From NCBI GenBank assembly GCA_964581455.1, contig CAZOOT010000002.1:16178-80177 (forward strand): DNA of 64,000 nucleotides, given 5' to 3'. Below are positions 53,027 to 62,305 of the stretch, piece after piece. Both the position numbers and the translations under genes were made by a program. The DNA is from VBAS01 sp964581455 (lineage in GTDB: Bacteria; Bacteroidota; Bacteroidia; Chitinophagales; Chitinophagaceae). The notes under the pieces are model-generated. The model saw nothing but the letters and a program-made list of their open reading frames with translations. It had not been told where the DNA came from and did no database searches. Positions within the stretch are counted from its first letter, which is position 1; each line of letters opens with the position of its first letter.

Positions 53027-53074
53027 AAGATCATCTGCCTGCAATGTGTTTTATAAATGCAGGCAGATGATCTT
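53027..53074. terminator. Large perfect hairpin between the symporter gene and the GH10 lipoprotein gene
   Basis: Arms of 17 bases pair perfectly: AAGATCATCTGCCTGCA at 53027-53043 and its complement at 53058-53074, with a 14-base loop. On the plus strand a T-run does not follow; on the minus strand six T follow the stem. It ends 27 bases before the start codon of the xylanase gene, so it could end the xylBA-symporter transcript, act from the leader of the xylanase mRNA, or both. Confidence 0.6.
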
Positions 53075-53101
53075 ATAAATACAAAAACTCATAATCTGAA
53101 A

Positions 53102-54688
53102 ATGTCGTACAGGAATATTGCATTATTTTTTTTCTCAATGGTATTAATTTTCACGATATCGTGTAAAAAATCCGGATCAGATTCGCCGGCCCCGACACCA
53201 AACCCGACACCTAATCCGACACCAGTACCAACTGCTACAACCTTAAAAGAAGCATCCGGTATTCCTGTTGGAGTTGGCATTAGTTACAGTTTAATGAAAA
53301 ATAATGCTACTTATTCTTCATTGGTAAAAGCACAATTTGACAGGGTAACTGCAGAATATCAAATGAAGCATGGAGCAATTGCCAGGAATGATGGCAGTTT
53401 TGATTTCGCTTCATCAGATGATTTTGTATCTATCGCACAGGCAAATGGACTTACAGTTTTTGGCCACACACTGGCATGGCATCAGAATAATAATGTGAAT
53501 TATCTCCGGTCGTTAGCAGGTACAACAGGAACCAACCTTGTGCTTAATCCGGGTTTTGAAAACGGGCTCACTAACTGGTTTACACAAGTTTCAGCAACTG
53601 CTCCTACTGCAGGCGTTATTTCGCTTGAAACAACTGATGTGCAATCAGGTGCCCAGGCTGCAAAAATTGTAGTTACTACACCAGGCCCCAATGCATACAG
53701 CATTCAGATCGTTTCTGACAATTTCAATGTAACAGGTAGTTCAAGTTATAAATTAATGTTTTGGGCAAAAGCCGCTGCAGCAGGTCAATCTTTAAGAGCA
53801 GTTGCACAGGGAAATGCTTATTATACACAGCAGGATCAGTCGCTCACAACCACATGGACGCAATACACTTTTAATTTTACGCCAACTGAAAATTCTGTTT
53901 CAGTAAAATTTCATTTCCCCAATGCTGGAACTTTCTTTATTGATAATCTTTCAGTAGCACTCACATCTTCAACATTGGATCCAACCAAGGTAAATACGGC
54001 ATTGCAAAACTGGGTGACGACAATGGTTGACAGGTATAAAGGAAAACTAACTGGCTGGGATGTGGCCAACGAAGTGATGATTGATGGAACAGGTGCACTA
54101 AGAACAGGAGCCAATTCATCTGCCAGTGCGGATAATTTTTATTGGGCAGATTACCTGGGAAGAGGATATATAGCTAATGCTTTTCGCTGGGCCAATGCTG
54201 CTGATCCTGCTGCAAAATTATTTATCAATGATTATAACCTGGAATCAGATAACAGAAAGCTGGATTCAACAATTGCGCTGATCAACGAATTAAAACTGGC
54301 AGGTGTTCCCATACATGGAGCAGGATTACAAATGCATATCAGTATTAACACTAATAATTCAGGAATTGATAATGCATTTCAGAAATTAGCAACTACCGGT
54401 TTATTAATTCATGTTTCAGAATTGGATGTACGGATAAATCCATCAAATGCGAACCCATTTACCTCAACACAGGGATTATTGGACCAGCAGGCACAAAAAT
54501 TCAAATATGTTGCGGAATCCTATTTCAGAAACGTTCCGGCAGCACAGCGATTTGGTATTACGGTTTGGAATCTTACAGATGCTGATAGCTGGATCGTAAC
54601 AGGCGGTCGCCCGGATTTTCCCTGTTTGTTTGATGCAGGGTATAATAAAAAAGCTGCTTTCACTGAATTTATTAAAGGTCTACAATAA
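53102..54688 (+). CDS. GH10 endo-xylanase lipoprotein with inserted CBM4/22-like module
   Basis: A 528-residue lipoprotein from the ATG at 53102 (leader MSYRNIALFFFSMVLIFTIS, lipidated Cys21). A proline/threonine-rich linker follows. The GH10 barrel begins at GVGISYSL and is interrupted after GHTLAWHQNN by a carbohydrate-binding module of CBM4/22 type (about 142-288, LVLNPGFENGLTNWF ... FIDNLSVAL). The barrel resumes with acid/base Glu324 in WDVANEVM and nucleophile Glu441 in HVSELDVRI. This architecture is that of surface xylanases from Bacteroides and Prevotella xylan loci, which cut polymeric xylan at the cell surface. It is followed 12 bases later by uxuA. A start at 53057 would overlap the hairpin and is not favoured. 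Confidence 0.93.
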   Translation: MSYRNIALFFFSMVLIFTISCKKSGSDSPAPTPNPTPNPTPVPTATTLKEASGIPVGVGISYSLMKNNATYSSLVKAQFDRVTAEYQMKHGAIARNDGSFDFASSDDFVSIAQANGLTVFGHTLAWHQNNNVNYLRSLAGTTGTNLVLNPGFENGLTNWFTQVSATAPTAGVISLETTDVQSGAQAAKIVVTTPGPNAYSIQIVSDNFNVTGSSSYKLMFWAKAAAAGQSLRAVAQGNAYYTQQDQSLTTTWTQYTFNFTPTENSVSVKFHFPNAGTFFIDNLSVALTSSTLDPTKVNTALQNWVTTMVDRYKGKLTGWDVANEVMIDGTGALRTGANSSASADNFYWADYLGRGYIANAFRWANAADPAAKLFINDYNLESDNRKLDSTIALINELKLAGVPIHGAGLQMHISINTNNSGIDNAFQKLATTGLLIHVSELDVRINPSNANPFTSTQGLLDQQAQKFKYVAESYFRNVPAAQRFGITVWNLTDADSWIVTGGRPDFPCLFDAGYNKKAAFTEFIKGLQ

Positions 54689-54700
54689 ATAATTAAGAAT

Positions 54701-55861
54701 ATGCTTGAACAAACGATGAGATGGTACGGGCCCAAAGACCCGGTTAGTCTTTGGGATATCAGGCAGGCCGGTTGTACCGGAGTGGTAACAGCCCTGCATC
54801 ATATTCCGGTTGGTGATATCTGGTCCACAGATGAAATTTTAAAAAGAAAAGAGGAAGTAGAAGCCGCCGGCATGACATGGACAGTAATTGAAAGTTTACC
54901 GGTCAGTGAGGATATAAAAAAACAGACCGGTAATTATTTATCTCATATTGAAAATTATAAACAAAGCCTTCGCAATATTGCCCAATGTGGTTTAAAAGTG
55001 GTTACCTACAATTTCATGCCAATACTGGACTGGATGCGTACGGACATAGCATACGAAATGCCGGATAAAAGCAAGGCACTGTATTTTGAAAGAGCTGCAT
55101 TTATTGCTTTCGATCTTTTTATGCTGAAACGTTCGGATGCTGAAAAGGATTATTCAAAAGAGGATATTCAAAAAGCAAAACTAAGATTTGCTGAAATGTC
55201 TGAAGAGGAAAAACAAAAAATCTACCACAACTGCCTGTTGGGATTACCGGGCAGTGATGTGCCGTTTACTCCTGAGGAAATTCTGACTGCATTAAAAACC
55301 TATGAACATATTGATGCAAAAAAACTAAAGCAACATCTTTTTTATTTTTTAAGAGAAATAATTCCTGTAGCAGAAGAGGCTGGATTAAAAATGGCTATTC
55401 ATCCGGATGATCCGCCTTATCCCTTATTGGGATTGCCAAGAATTGTGAGTACAGAGAAAGATGCTGAGGAATTGGTTCAAGCTGCACCCTCTGTTGCCAA
55501 TGGTCTGTGCTATTGTACCGGCTCCTTTGGTGTAAGGGCAGATAATGATTTACCAGGGATCATAAAAAGATTGGGTGATCATATTCATTTCATTCATTTG
55601 CGCAGCACCAAAAGAGATAAAGAAGGAAATTTCTTTGAAGCAGATCACCTGGATGGGGATGTAGATATGTATTCGGTGATAAAAGAACTTGTGTTATTAA
55701 TGAAAAGAAAAAATATTTCCATTCCTATGCGGCCGGATCATGGGCACCAGATGCTGGATGATCTGAACAAGACAACTTATCCTGGTTATAGCGCTATCGG
55801 AAGACTGAGAGGTTTGGCGGAACTAAGAGGACTGGAGTTGGGAATAGTAAGATCGATTTAA
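54701..55861 (+). CDS. uxuA: Mannonate dehydratase
   Basis: A 386-residue protein, close to the length of E. coli UxuA. The N-terminus MRWYGPKDPVSLWDIRQAGCTGVVTALHHIP is diagnostic. Metal and catalytic residues lie in MAIHPDDPPYPLLGLPR, GLCYCTGSFG, HFIHLRSTKRD and MRPDHGHQM. It dehydrates D-mannonate to 2-keto-3-deoxygluconate in the glucuronate pathway. No leader is present, so it is cytoplasmic. It lies 12 bases after the surface xylanase gene and is probably co-transcribed, linking xylan attack to use of the glucuronate freed by GH67. It converges on the LacI-3 gene with a gap of only 7 bases. Confidence 0.95.
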   Translation: MLEQTMRWYGPKDPVSLWDIRQAGCTGVVTALHHIPVGDIWSTDEILKRKEEVEAAGMTWTVIESLPVSEDIKKQTGNYLSHIENYKQSLRNIAQCGLKVVTYNFMPILDWMRTDIAYEMPDKSKALYFERAAFIAFDLFMLKRSDAEKDYSKEDIQKAKLRFAEMSEEEKQKIYHNCLLGLPGSDVPFTPEEILTALKTYEHIDAKKLKQHLFYFLREIIPVAEEAGLKMAIHPDDPPYPLLGLPRIVSTEKDAEELVQAAPSVANGLCYCTGSFGVRADNDLPGIIKRLGDHIHFIHLRSTKRDKEGNFFEADHLDGDVDMYSVIKELVLLMKRKNISIPMRPDHGHQMLDDLNKTTYPGYSAIGRLRGLAELRGLELGIVRSI

Positions 55862-55868
55862 GAAAATA

Positions 55869-56891
55869 TCAGGTAGATCCCCGGATAAATAATTCTGTAT
55901 TAAGGACACGGGTTTCAAACTCTGTAACCGGTCTTTTACTTTCAATCAATTGAAGCAAAAGTTTCATGGCAACTTCGCCCATCTCAAAAGCCGGTTGCCT
56001 GATAACTGATAATGGAGGGTTAATTAATTCTGCAAGATCAGAATTGGAAAATCCCAAAAGTCCCATATCATCCGGAATTTTAATTCCCTTTGCAATAAAA
56101 ATCCGTAAACAATTTGTAGTCAACTTGTCTGCCGCAGTAAAAATAGCATCAGGAGGTTTACGCAATGCCAATAACTCATTGACTGATTTTTCTACTTCAG
56201 AAAAGATCATACCGCCATGCTGACAATATTTTATCATAGTTGCATCCGTTGTCATTCCATTATCAACCAATGCAGCTTTATATCCTGCCAATCTTTCCCT
56301 GGAAATTGAAACTATTTCAGGATTAGAAATAGCAGCTATCCTTTTATATCCGCTTTCAAGTAAATATTTTGTTGCATCATAAGCTCCCTTATAACTATCA
56401 GAAATTACTTTATGTGTTTCTATTTCATCTACAATCCGGTCAAAAAAAACAATGGGCATTTTTTTCTCATGTAATTCTTTCATATAACTAAAATCTGCTG
56501 TTTCGGTTGAAACAGAAATGATCAATCCATCGATAGAACGGGAAGTAAGATATTGCAGGTTCAGTTGTTCCCTGTCAAAAGATTCCATACTCTGTGCAAT
56601 GATCACATTATACCCGTTATTGTAGGCTATGGATTCTATGCCGTTTATCACTTGTGAAAAAAAGCTATTCGCTATTTCGCAAACAACAACTCCGATGGAA
56701 CGGCTTCTTCTTTCTTTCAGACTTAATGCAATTGGATTTGGATGATAATTTATTTTTTCAGCATATTCCAGCACCAATTTTTTGGTATCCTCACTTATTT
56801 CATGGCTATCTCTTAAAGCTCTTGAAACAGTAGAAGTTGAAATCCCTAATGCTTTTGCAATATCTTTTATTGTAACTGCTTCAAATTTCAT
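55869..56891 (-). CDS. LacI-family transcriptional regulator 3
   Basis: A 340-residue regulator. The ATG at 56891 gives MKFEAVTIKDIAKALGIS, the usual LacI start; an ATG at 56918 would add nine residues with no family match. The recognition helix is ISTSTVSRALRDSH and the hinge is ALSLKERRSRSIGVV, followed by a sugar-binding-type effector domain. It is less similar to the tandem pair at 33960-36074 than they are to each other. It is divergent from susC-2, and the palindrome at 57115-57132 between them is its likely binding site, so it probably controls the second SusCD operon. Confidence 0.92.
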   Translation of the reverse strand: MKFEAVTIKDIAKALGISTSTVSRALRDSHEISEDTKKLVLEYAEKINYHPNPIALSLKERRSRSIGVVVCEIANSFFSQVINGIESIAYNNGYNVIIAQSMESFDREQLNLQYLTSRSIDGLIISVSTETADFSYMKELHEKKMPIVFFDRIVDEIETHKVISDSYKGAYDATKYLLESGYKRIAAISNPEIVSISRERLAGYKAALVDNGMTTDATMIKYCQHGGMIFSEVEKSVNELLALRKPPDAIFTAADKLTTNCLRIFIAKGIKIPDDMGLLGFSNSDLAELINPPLSVIRQPAFEMGEVAMKLLLQLIESKRPVTEFETRVLNTELFIRGST

Positions 56892-57267
56892 ATAACAAAC
56901 AGAGCCTGTAATTTTCAATATAAAACACAGTCTTTAAAGTTAGGAAGATATGCCCACTTTAGCATTTGTATAATAGCTGGTTTTGCGAAGTATTTTAAGG
57001 TCTCAAAGACCCCTGGCGGCGGCTAATTAATTTCTTTTAAAATGATATTTAAAATTTTAAAATAGATTTTTTCAAATTGTATCCTTAACTACAGATCAAC
57101 AGATTCATTATGACATCGTTATCGGGAACGATTGCGTAAAAAAACAGGGAGTGACACAGCAAAAATCATAAATAGAACTGTAGATTCATGTTTTAAAATT
57201 GGATGATATATTTAATATCCAGCTGGTTTTTAAAATTAATTACAGGTAACTGCAAAACTGTTTATGT
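56892..57267. promoter_or_regulatory. Divergent regulatory region between LacI-3 and susC-2
   Basis: A 376-base region without a gene. It contains an 18-base LacI-type palindrome at 57115-57132 and a small GGTCT-CAA-AGACC hairpin at 56999-57011. No promoter pair with both boxes in good agreement was found; TAGATTTT at 57063-57070 and TATATTTA downstream are weak -7 candidates without a matching -33 box. Confidence 0.5.
57115..57132. promoter_or_regulatory. Putative operator for LacI-3 in front of susC-2
   Basis: ATCGTTATCGGGAACGAT is a palindrome with six-base outer arms ATCGTT/AACGAT and a central CG, the layout of LacI-family operators. It differs from the TGCAATCGGTTGCA sites of the first locus, consistent with a separate regulator. 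It lies 135 bases upstream of the susC-2 start codon. Confidence 0.65.
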
Positions 57268-60200
57268 ATGAAAAGAACAATTCTCTTTTTTTCAGGACTA
57301 CTCTTCTTGGTTTTTTCTTCATTTGCCCAGGATCGGCAAATCAGGGGAAAAGTGATCAATGATACCGGAGATCCTCTTGCGGGAGTCAGTATATTATTAA
57401 GTGGTACTCAAACGGGTGCACAAACTGATGTTTTAGGAAACTTTATTATTTCTGCTCCGGGAACTGCCAAAGTTAATTTGATAATATCATCCAGTGGTTA
57501 CGAATCTCAGACAATTTCAACCGATGGTTCAACTCAGTTAAACATTACATTACTAAAATCTGTGACAACACTTGATGATATAGTGGTAATAGGATACCAG
57601 TCTGTTAGAAGAGGGGATTTGACCGGTTCAGTCTCCTCAATTAATGCAAGACAAATTAAAGATATTCCAATCAACTCTACAGCCCAGGCATTAACTGGAA
57701 GGCTGGCAGGTGTACAAATAACAGGTACCGAAGGTTCACCTGATGCTGCTGCTGTCATAAGAGTTCGTGGTGGCGGATCAATTAGTCAGGACAACTCACC
57801 ACTGTATATAATAGATGGTATCCAGGTAGAAGATGCATTATCTAATATTTCTCCCCAGGATATTGCAACCATAGATGTATTGAAAGATGCTTCGGCAACA
57901 GCAATTTATGGTGCAAGAGGAGCCAATGGTGTGGTAATTATCACAACTAAAGGCGGAAAAAATCAAAAAGCAGTTTTAAATTATAATGCATTAGTAGGAG
58001 TAAGTCAATTGGCAAATAAGCTGAATGTGATGAAACCCTATGACTTTGTTCTTTTTCAGTATGAAAGAAGCCGCGGAAGTACGGCTGATATGAATAGCTT
58101 TTTGAATACGTACGGAACCTTTGCTGATCTTGACCTATATAAGTCTATTCCATTTGTTGACTGGCAGGATCAAATGTTTGGACGTAATGCAATTCAGCAA
58201 ACACATAATGTTTCCCTAACTGGTGGAAATAATGTTACAACCTATAATTTCAGCCTGACATCGAACTTACAGGAAGGTATACTGATCGGTTCAGAATTTG
58301 ACAGAAAGCTGGTAAGTTTCAAATTTGATCATAAACTGAGCAATAAAGTATCGCTGGGTTTTAATACCCGGTATAATAATACGGTTGTAGATGGAGCAGG
58401 AACTTCTAATCCCGGATCTTCATCTACAAACCGGTTACGTCATGCTGTTAAGTACCGTCCTTTCCTGGTGGGCGGACAGGATCTGTTTACCTATGATGAT
58501 GATTATGCCAATGCTACCAATGCAAACAGCCTTCAACTGGTAAACCCGTTACTTTATAATGAAGCTGAGTTCAGAAAAAATCTAACCAGTGTTTTGAACC
58601 TCTCAGCTTATGTTGAATTAAAATTTACTCCTTATATGAGTTTTAAATCCACAGCAGGTTTTGATTTCACTGATGTGAGAAGAGAAGCTGTGGATGATTC
58701 CATAACGGGGAATTCAAAACAAAATGGAAGCGGACTTCCTTTGGCAAGTATAGGCACATCCAACCGCTTAACGATTAATAATTCAAACGTACTGACTTTT
58801 ACCAACGCAAAACTCGATGGAAATTTTAATAAGAAAAATAAAATCACAGCATTGGTAGGGCATGAGATTTACCAGAATAGAACAAGAGGAGAAAATTTGT
58901 ATGCCCGGAATTTTCCTTCTGGAATTTCCCCCAAAAAAGCCATCGGGAATATGAATCTCGGAACATTGTACCTGAATCCATCAAACCTGCCTTCATATGA
59001 AAATACAAACCGGATTGTATCAGGTTTTGGCAGGATAAATTATGAATATGATGGCAGGTACCTTGTTAATTTGACGACCAGAGTGGATGGTTCTTCTAAA
59101 TTCGCAGAAGGGAATAAGTGGGATTATTTTCCTTCGGCATCTGTGGCCTGGAGAATTTCCAAAGAAAAATTTATGGACGGCATAAGTTCCGCAGTGAATG
59201 ATTTGAAACTCCGTGTCAGTTACGGAGAAGCAGGGAATAACCGGATAGACGATTTCCTTTATTTGACGCAATTTGTTACAAATACCCAATATTGGCTGAA
59301 CAACCAGTTGAATACTGGTTTTTCACCTGATGGATTAGCCAATCAAAACCTGGTTTGGGAAAAAACAATTTCAAGAAATCTGGGCCTTGATATTTCTTTT
59401 TTAAGAAACAAGATTCAGGTCTCTGCCGATTTATATAGAAACACGACCAGGGATTTGTTGATTGCAGTGCCGGTTCCTACTTCATCAGGTTACACCACAC
59501 AAATTCAAAATGTAGGTTCAACGGAAAACAAAGGAGTAGAAGTTCAGATCACCGCTACTCCAATAGCTACAAAAGATTTTTCATGGAATACAAATTTCAA
59601 TATTTCGTTTAATAAAAATAAAGTTACAGCGCTAAGTACTTATCAGGATTCTTACCTACAGGCATCCGGTTGGGGTGTGGGTAGTACGCCTGCTGATTTT
59701 ATTGTAAAAGTTGGCGAACCAGTTGGTTCCATCAGAGGGTTTATATCTGACGGATTTTATCAACTCAGCGATTTTGATTATAATGCAACAACCGGTGCAT
59801 ATGTCTTAAAGGCTGGTCAACCCAACAATCTTGGCGCTACATCTCTGACTCCATATCCGGGAAGATTAAAATACAGGGACCTGAACGGAGATATGATCAT
59901 AGACGACGCTGACAGAACAATTATTGGAGTAGCTCAACCTGATTTCTTTGGAGGTTTAAACCAGCAATTCACCTATAAAAATTTTGATCTGAGTTTATTT
60001 TTGAACTTCCAGGTTGGCAATGATGTAATAAACGCAAACCGTCTGGAATTTACAAATGCCTATACACCCAACTCCAACATGCTTGATGATATGAATGGCC
60101 GCTGGCGCAATGTAAATGAACTGGGTATTGTTGTAACGGATCCTGCTGCACTTACTAAGTTAAACGCCAATGCCACGATCTGGAGCCCAAGCACCAGTAG

Positions 60201-60483
60201 TAACTCGTTCACATTGCATTCATGGGCAGTAGAAGATGGTTCGTTCCTGAGAGTCAATAATATTTCTCTAGGTTATAATTTCCCATTGGCAATAACTCAA
60301 AAAATGAAAATACAAAAATTAAGAGTTTATGCTACAGCTAATAACCTGGCTGTATTTACCAAATACAGCGGCTATGATCCGGAAGTGAGTACAAGAAGAT
60401 CAACGCCAGTGACCCCGGGAGTTGATTATTCGGCATATCCACGAAGCAGAACATATATAGCTGGTATCAATCTTACTTTATAA
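57268..60483 (+). CDS. SusC/RagA-family TonB-dependent outer-membrane transporter 2
   Basis: A 1071-residue outer-membrane protein with a Sec leader (MKRTILFFSGLLFLVFSSFAQ). A carboxypeptidase-regulatory-like domain begins at RQIRGKVINDTGDPLAGVSI. The plug has VVIGYQSVRRGDLTGSVSS and VLKDASATAIYGARGANGVVIITTKGG, and the barrel ends in YIAGINLTL. It differs clearly in sequence from SusC-1 and so may import a different oligosaccharide. Its SusD partner starts 22 bases downstream and a third surface lipoprotein follows. Expression is probably controlled by the divergent LacI-3 through the palindrome at 57115-57132. Confidence 0.95.
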   Translation: MKRTILFFSGLLFLVFSSFAQDRQIRGKVINDTGDPLAGVSILLSGTQTGAQTDVLGNFIISAPGTAKVNLIISSSGYESQTISTDGSTQLNITLLKSVTTLDDIVVIGYQSVRRGDLTGSVSSINARQIKDIPINSTAQALTGRLAGVQITGTEGSPDAAAVIRVRGGGSISQDNSPLYIIDGIQVEDALSNISPQDIATIDVLKDASATAIYGARGANGVVIITTKGGKNQKAVLNYNALVGVSQLANKLNVMKPYDFVLFQYERSRGSTADMNSFLNTYGTFADLDLYKSIPFVDWQDQMFGRNAIQQTHNVSLTGGNNVTTYNFSLTSNLQEGILIGSEFDRKLVSFKFDHKLSNKVSLGFNTRYNNTVVDGAGTSNPGSSSTNRLRHAVKYRPFLVGGQDLFTYDDDYANATNANSLQLVNPLLYNEAEFRKNLTSVLNLSAYVELKFTPYMSFKSTAGFDFTDVRREAVDDSITGNSKQNGSGLPLASIGTSNRLTINNSNVLTFTNAKLDGNFNKKNKITALVGHEIYQNRTRGENLYARNFPSGISPKKAIGNMNLGTLYLNPSNLPSYENTNRIVSGFGRINYEYDGRYLVNLTTRVDGSSKFAEGNKWDYFPSASVAWRISKEKFMDGISSAVNDLKLRVSYGEAGNNRIDDFLYLTQFVTNTQYWLNNQLNTGFSPDGLANQNLVWEKTISRNLGLDISFLRNKIQVSADLYRNTTRDLLIAVPVPTSSGYTTQIQNVGSTENKGVEVQITATPIATKDFSWNTNFNISFNKNKVTALSTYQDSYLQASGWGVGSTPADFIVKVGEPVGSIRGFISDGFYQLSDFDYNATTGAYVLKAGQPNNLGATSLTPYPGRLKYRDLNGDMIIDDADRTIIGVAQPDFFGGLNQQFTYKNFDLSLFLNFQVGNDVINANRLEFTNAYTPNSNMLDDMNGRWRNVNELGIVVTDPAALTKLNANATIWSPSTSSNSFTLHSWAVEDGSFLRVNNISLGYNFPLAITQKMKIQKLRVYATANNLAVFTKYSGYDPEVSTRRSTPVTPGVDYSAYPRSRTYIAGINLTL

Positions 60484-60505
60484 TGCGTCTCAAAATTCTT
60501 GATAT

Positions 60506-62275
60506 ATGAAACTATCGTTCTTTAATAAACCAATAGTAGCAATTACAATCTTTATTCTGATAATTGCCGGAATAGGATCTTGTAAAAAATTCCTGGAAGT
60601 TGAACCCGTTTCTTCATTTGGAAGTGATTATGTTTTTGGCAGTGTATCAAATGCCAAAACAGCCCTGATGGGTGCTTATGCTTCGCTGACAGGCGACCAG
60701 GCATATGGTATCCGCGTAAGTATGTATTATACTTATGACAATGATCTTATGATGGGTCAGGGCGGTACTCCATATCCCGATAACGAACGCCGTGATATTG
60801 CACATTATAATGTGAATGCGAATAATACACAATTGGCCCGTCCGTTCAACCAGTTATATACGGGCGTTGAAAATTCCAACATTTGTATTTACAATATTCC
60901 CCAAATGGAAGGATATAATAATTCGCCGGAACTAAAAAGAATGCACGGAGAAGCGCTTACTCTTCGGGCACAATTTTATCTGGAGCTTGTTCGCAATTGG
61001 GGTGATATTCCTGCTCAATTTCTGCCATCTTCTGTAGAAGCAGATCTTTTTAAAGCCAAAATGGACAGGGACTCAATTTATGATCGATTACTGGATGATC
61101 TTGATCTGGCAAAAACACTTGTTCCATGGAGAAATGAAGTAGCCGCTGATGAAAGAATTACTCAGGGTGCTGTCAGGGCATTGCGTGCAAGAATAGCATT
61201 ATACCGGGGTGGGTATTCTTTAAGAAGAAGCGGAGGAATGCAAAGAGGAAGTAATCACAAAGCTTATTACCAGATCGCAAAAGATGAGTGCAAGGCCATC
61301 ATGCAGAGTAACCAGCATGATCTGAATTCAAGCTTTGAGTCTGTTTTTAAAAACTATGTAGCCGGTAAACAGATTGAACCTAATGGGGAAGTGATATGGG
61401 AAGTTGCCATGGAAGGAGGTAACAGTGCATTAGGCGATAGTAAACTTGGATACTATTGCGGACCAAGGGCAAATAATAACGGTAATTCAGCTTTGAGTAT
61501 TCTGCCCAATTATTTTTATATGTTCGATTCTACCGATAAAAGAAGAGATGTTGTTTGTGCCCCTTATTATGTTGAAGCAATCGGTACAACCATTACAGCC
61601 CGTACCGGTCGTGGTTTAGAAGCAATGCCTGATGGAAAATTCCGGAGAGACTGGATACCGGGAGGCTTAACAATCGGGCCACAGTATTTTGGTGTGAACT
61701 GGCCTTTGATACGCTATTCTGATGTATTACTCATGTTTGCAGAAGCAGATAATGAAATCAATAACGGTCCGACTGCAGAAGCGAAAACAGCATTTGAAAA
61801 AGTTCGTTTAAGAGCTTATGGCGGCAACCTAAATTTAATTGGAACTACTCCTTCCACCTATGCCGGGTTTTTTGATGCTATTGTAAAAGAAAGAGCCTTG
61901 GAATTAGGAAGCGAGGGGGTTCGTAAATATGACCTTATCCGCTGGAATATGCTGGCGTCAAAAATTGCTGAAACTAAAGCCACTTTGCTGGCAATGGCTA
62001 ACAGGCAGGCACCTTATAATAATCTGCCAGATTATATGTTTTATGAAAATAATTCACCAACTATAAAATGGGCCAGTTCCTTTTACAAGCCTAATACGAT
62101 AGGCAGTACAGCCCCGGTAGGTTACACCAGGGTAAATTGGGTAAGGGATAACATCAATTCTACCATACTCACCTATTATGCTATTTCATTTACACCAAAT
62201 AAAAATGAATTATTACCTATACCACAGGCATCGCTGGATGCCAATCCTAAACTGACACAGGATTATGGCCATTAA
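60506..62275 (+). CDS. SusD/RagB-family surface glycan-binding lipoprotein 2
   Basis: A 589-residue lipoprotein (leader ending GIGSCKKFLEVEP, Cys at about residue 27). SusD helices and the C-terminal family region are plain: HGEALTLRAQFYLELVRNWGDIPA, AVRALRARIALYRGGY, PLIRYSDVLLMFAEADNEINNG, and KERALELGSEGVRKYDLIRWNML near the end. It pairs with SusC-2, binding glycan at the cell surface. The following lipoprotein gene begins 30 bases after its stop. Confidence 0.95.
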   Translation: MKLSFFNKPIVAITIFILIIAGIGSCKKFLEVEPVSSFGSDYVFGSVSNAKTALMGAYASLTGDQAYGIRVSMYYTYDNDLMMGQGGTPYPDNERRDIAHYNVNANNTQLARPFNQLYTGVENSNICIYNIPQMEGYNNSPELKRMHGEALTLRAQFYLELVRNWGDIPAQFLPSSVEADLFKAKMDRDSIYDRLLDDLDLAKTLVPWRNEVAADERITQGAVRALRARIALYRGGYSLRRSGGMQRGSNHKAYYQIAKDECKAIMQSNQHDLNSSFESVFKNYVAGKQIEPNGEVIWEVAMEGGNSALGDSKLGYYCGPRANNNGNSALSILPNYFYMFDSTDKRRDVVCAPYYVEAIGTTITARTGRGLEAMPDGKFRRDWIPGGLTIGPQYFGVNWPLIRYSDVLLMFAEADNEINNGPTAEAKTAFEKVRLRAYGGNLNLIGTTPSTYAGFFDAIVKERALELGSEGVRKYDLIRWNMLASKIAETKATLLAMANRQAPYNNLPDYMFYENNSPTIKWASSFYKPNTIGSTAPVGYTRVNWVRDNINSTILTYYAISFTPNKNELLPIPQASLDANPKLTQDYGH

Positions 62276-62305
62276 TTGAGTTGTAAAGTTTAAATAATTT
62301 AAAAC

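Noticed and set aside
53057..53101. Upstream start for the GH10 lipoprotein
   Set aside because: It begins inside the large hairpin and would put 15 hydrophilic residues before the lipoprotein leader.
56999..57011. GGTCT-CAA-AGACC hairpin upstream of LacI-3
   Set aside because: A five-base stem without a T-run, too short to call a terminator or regulatory RNA.
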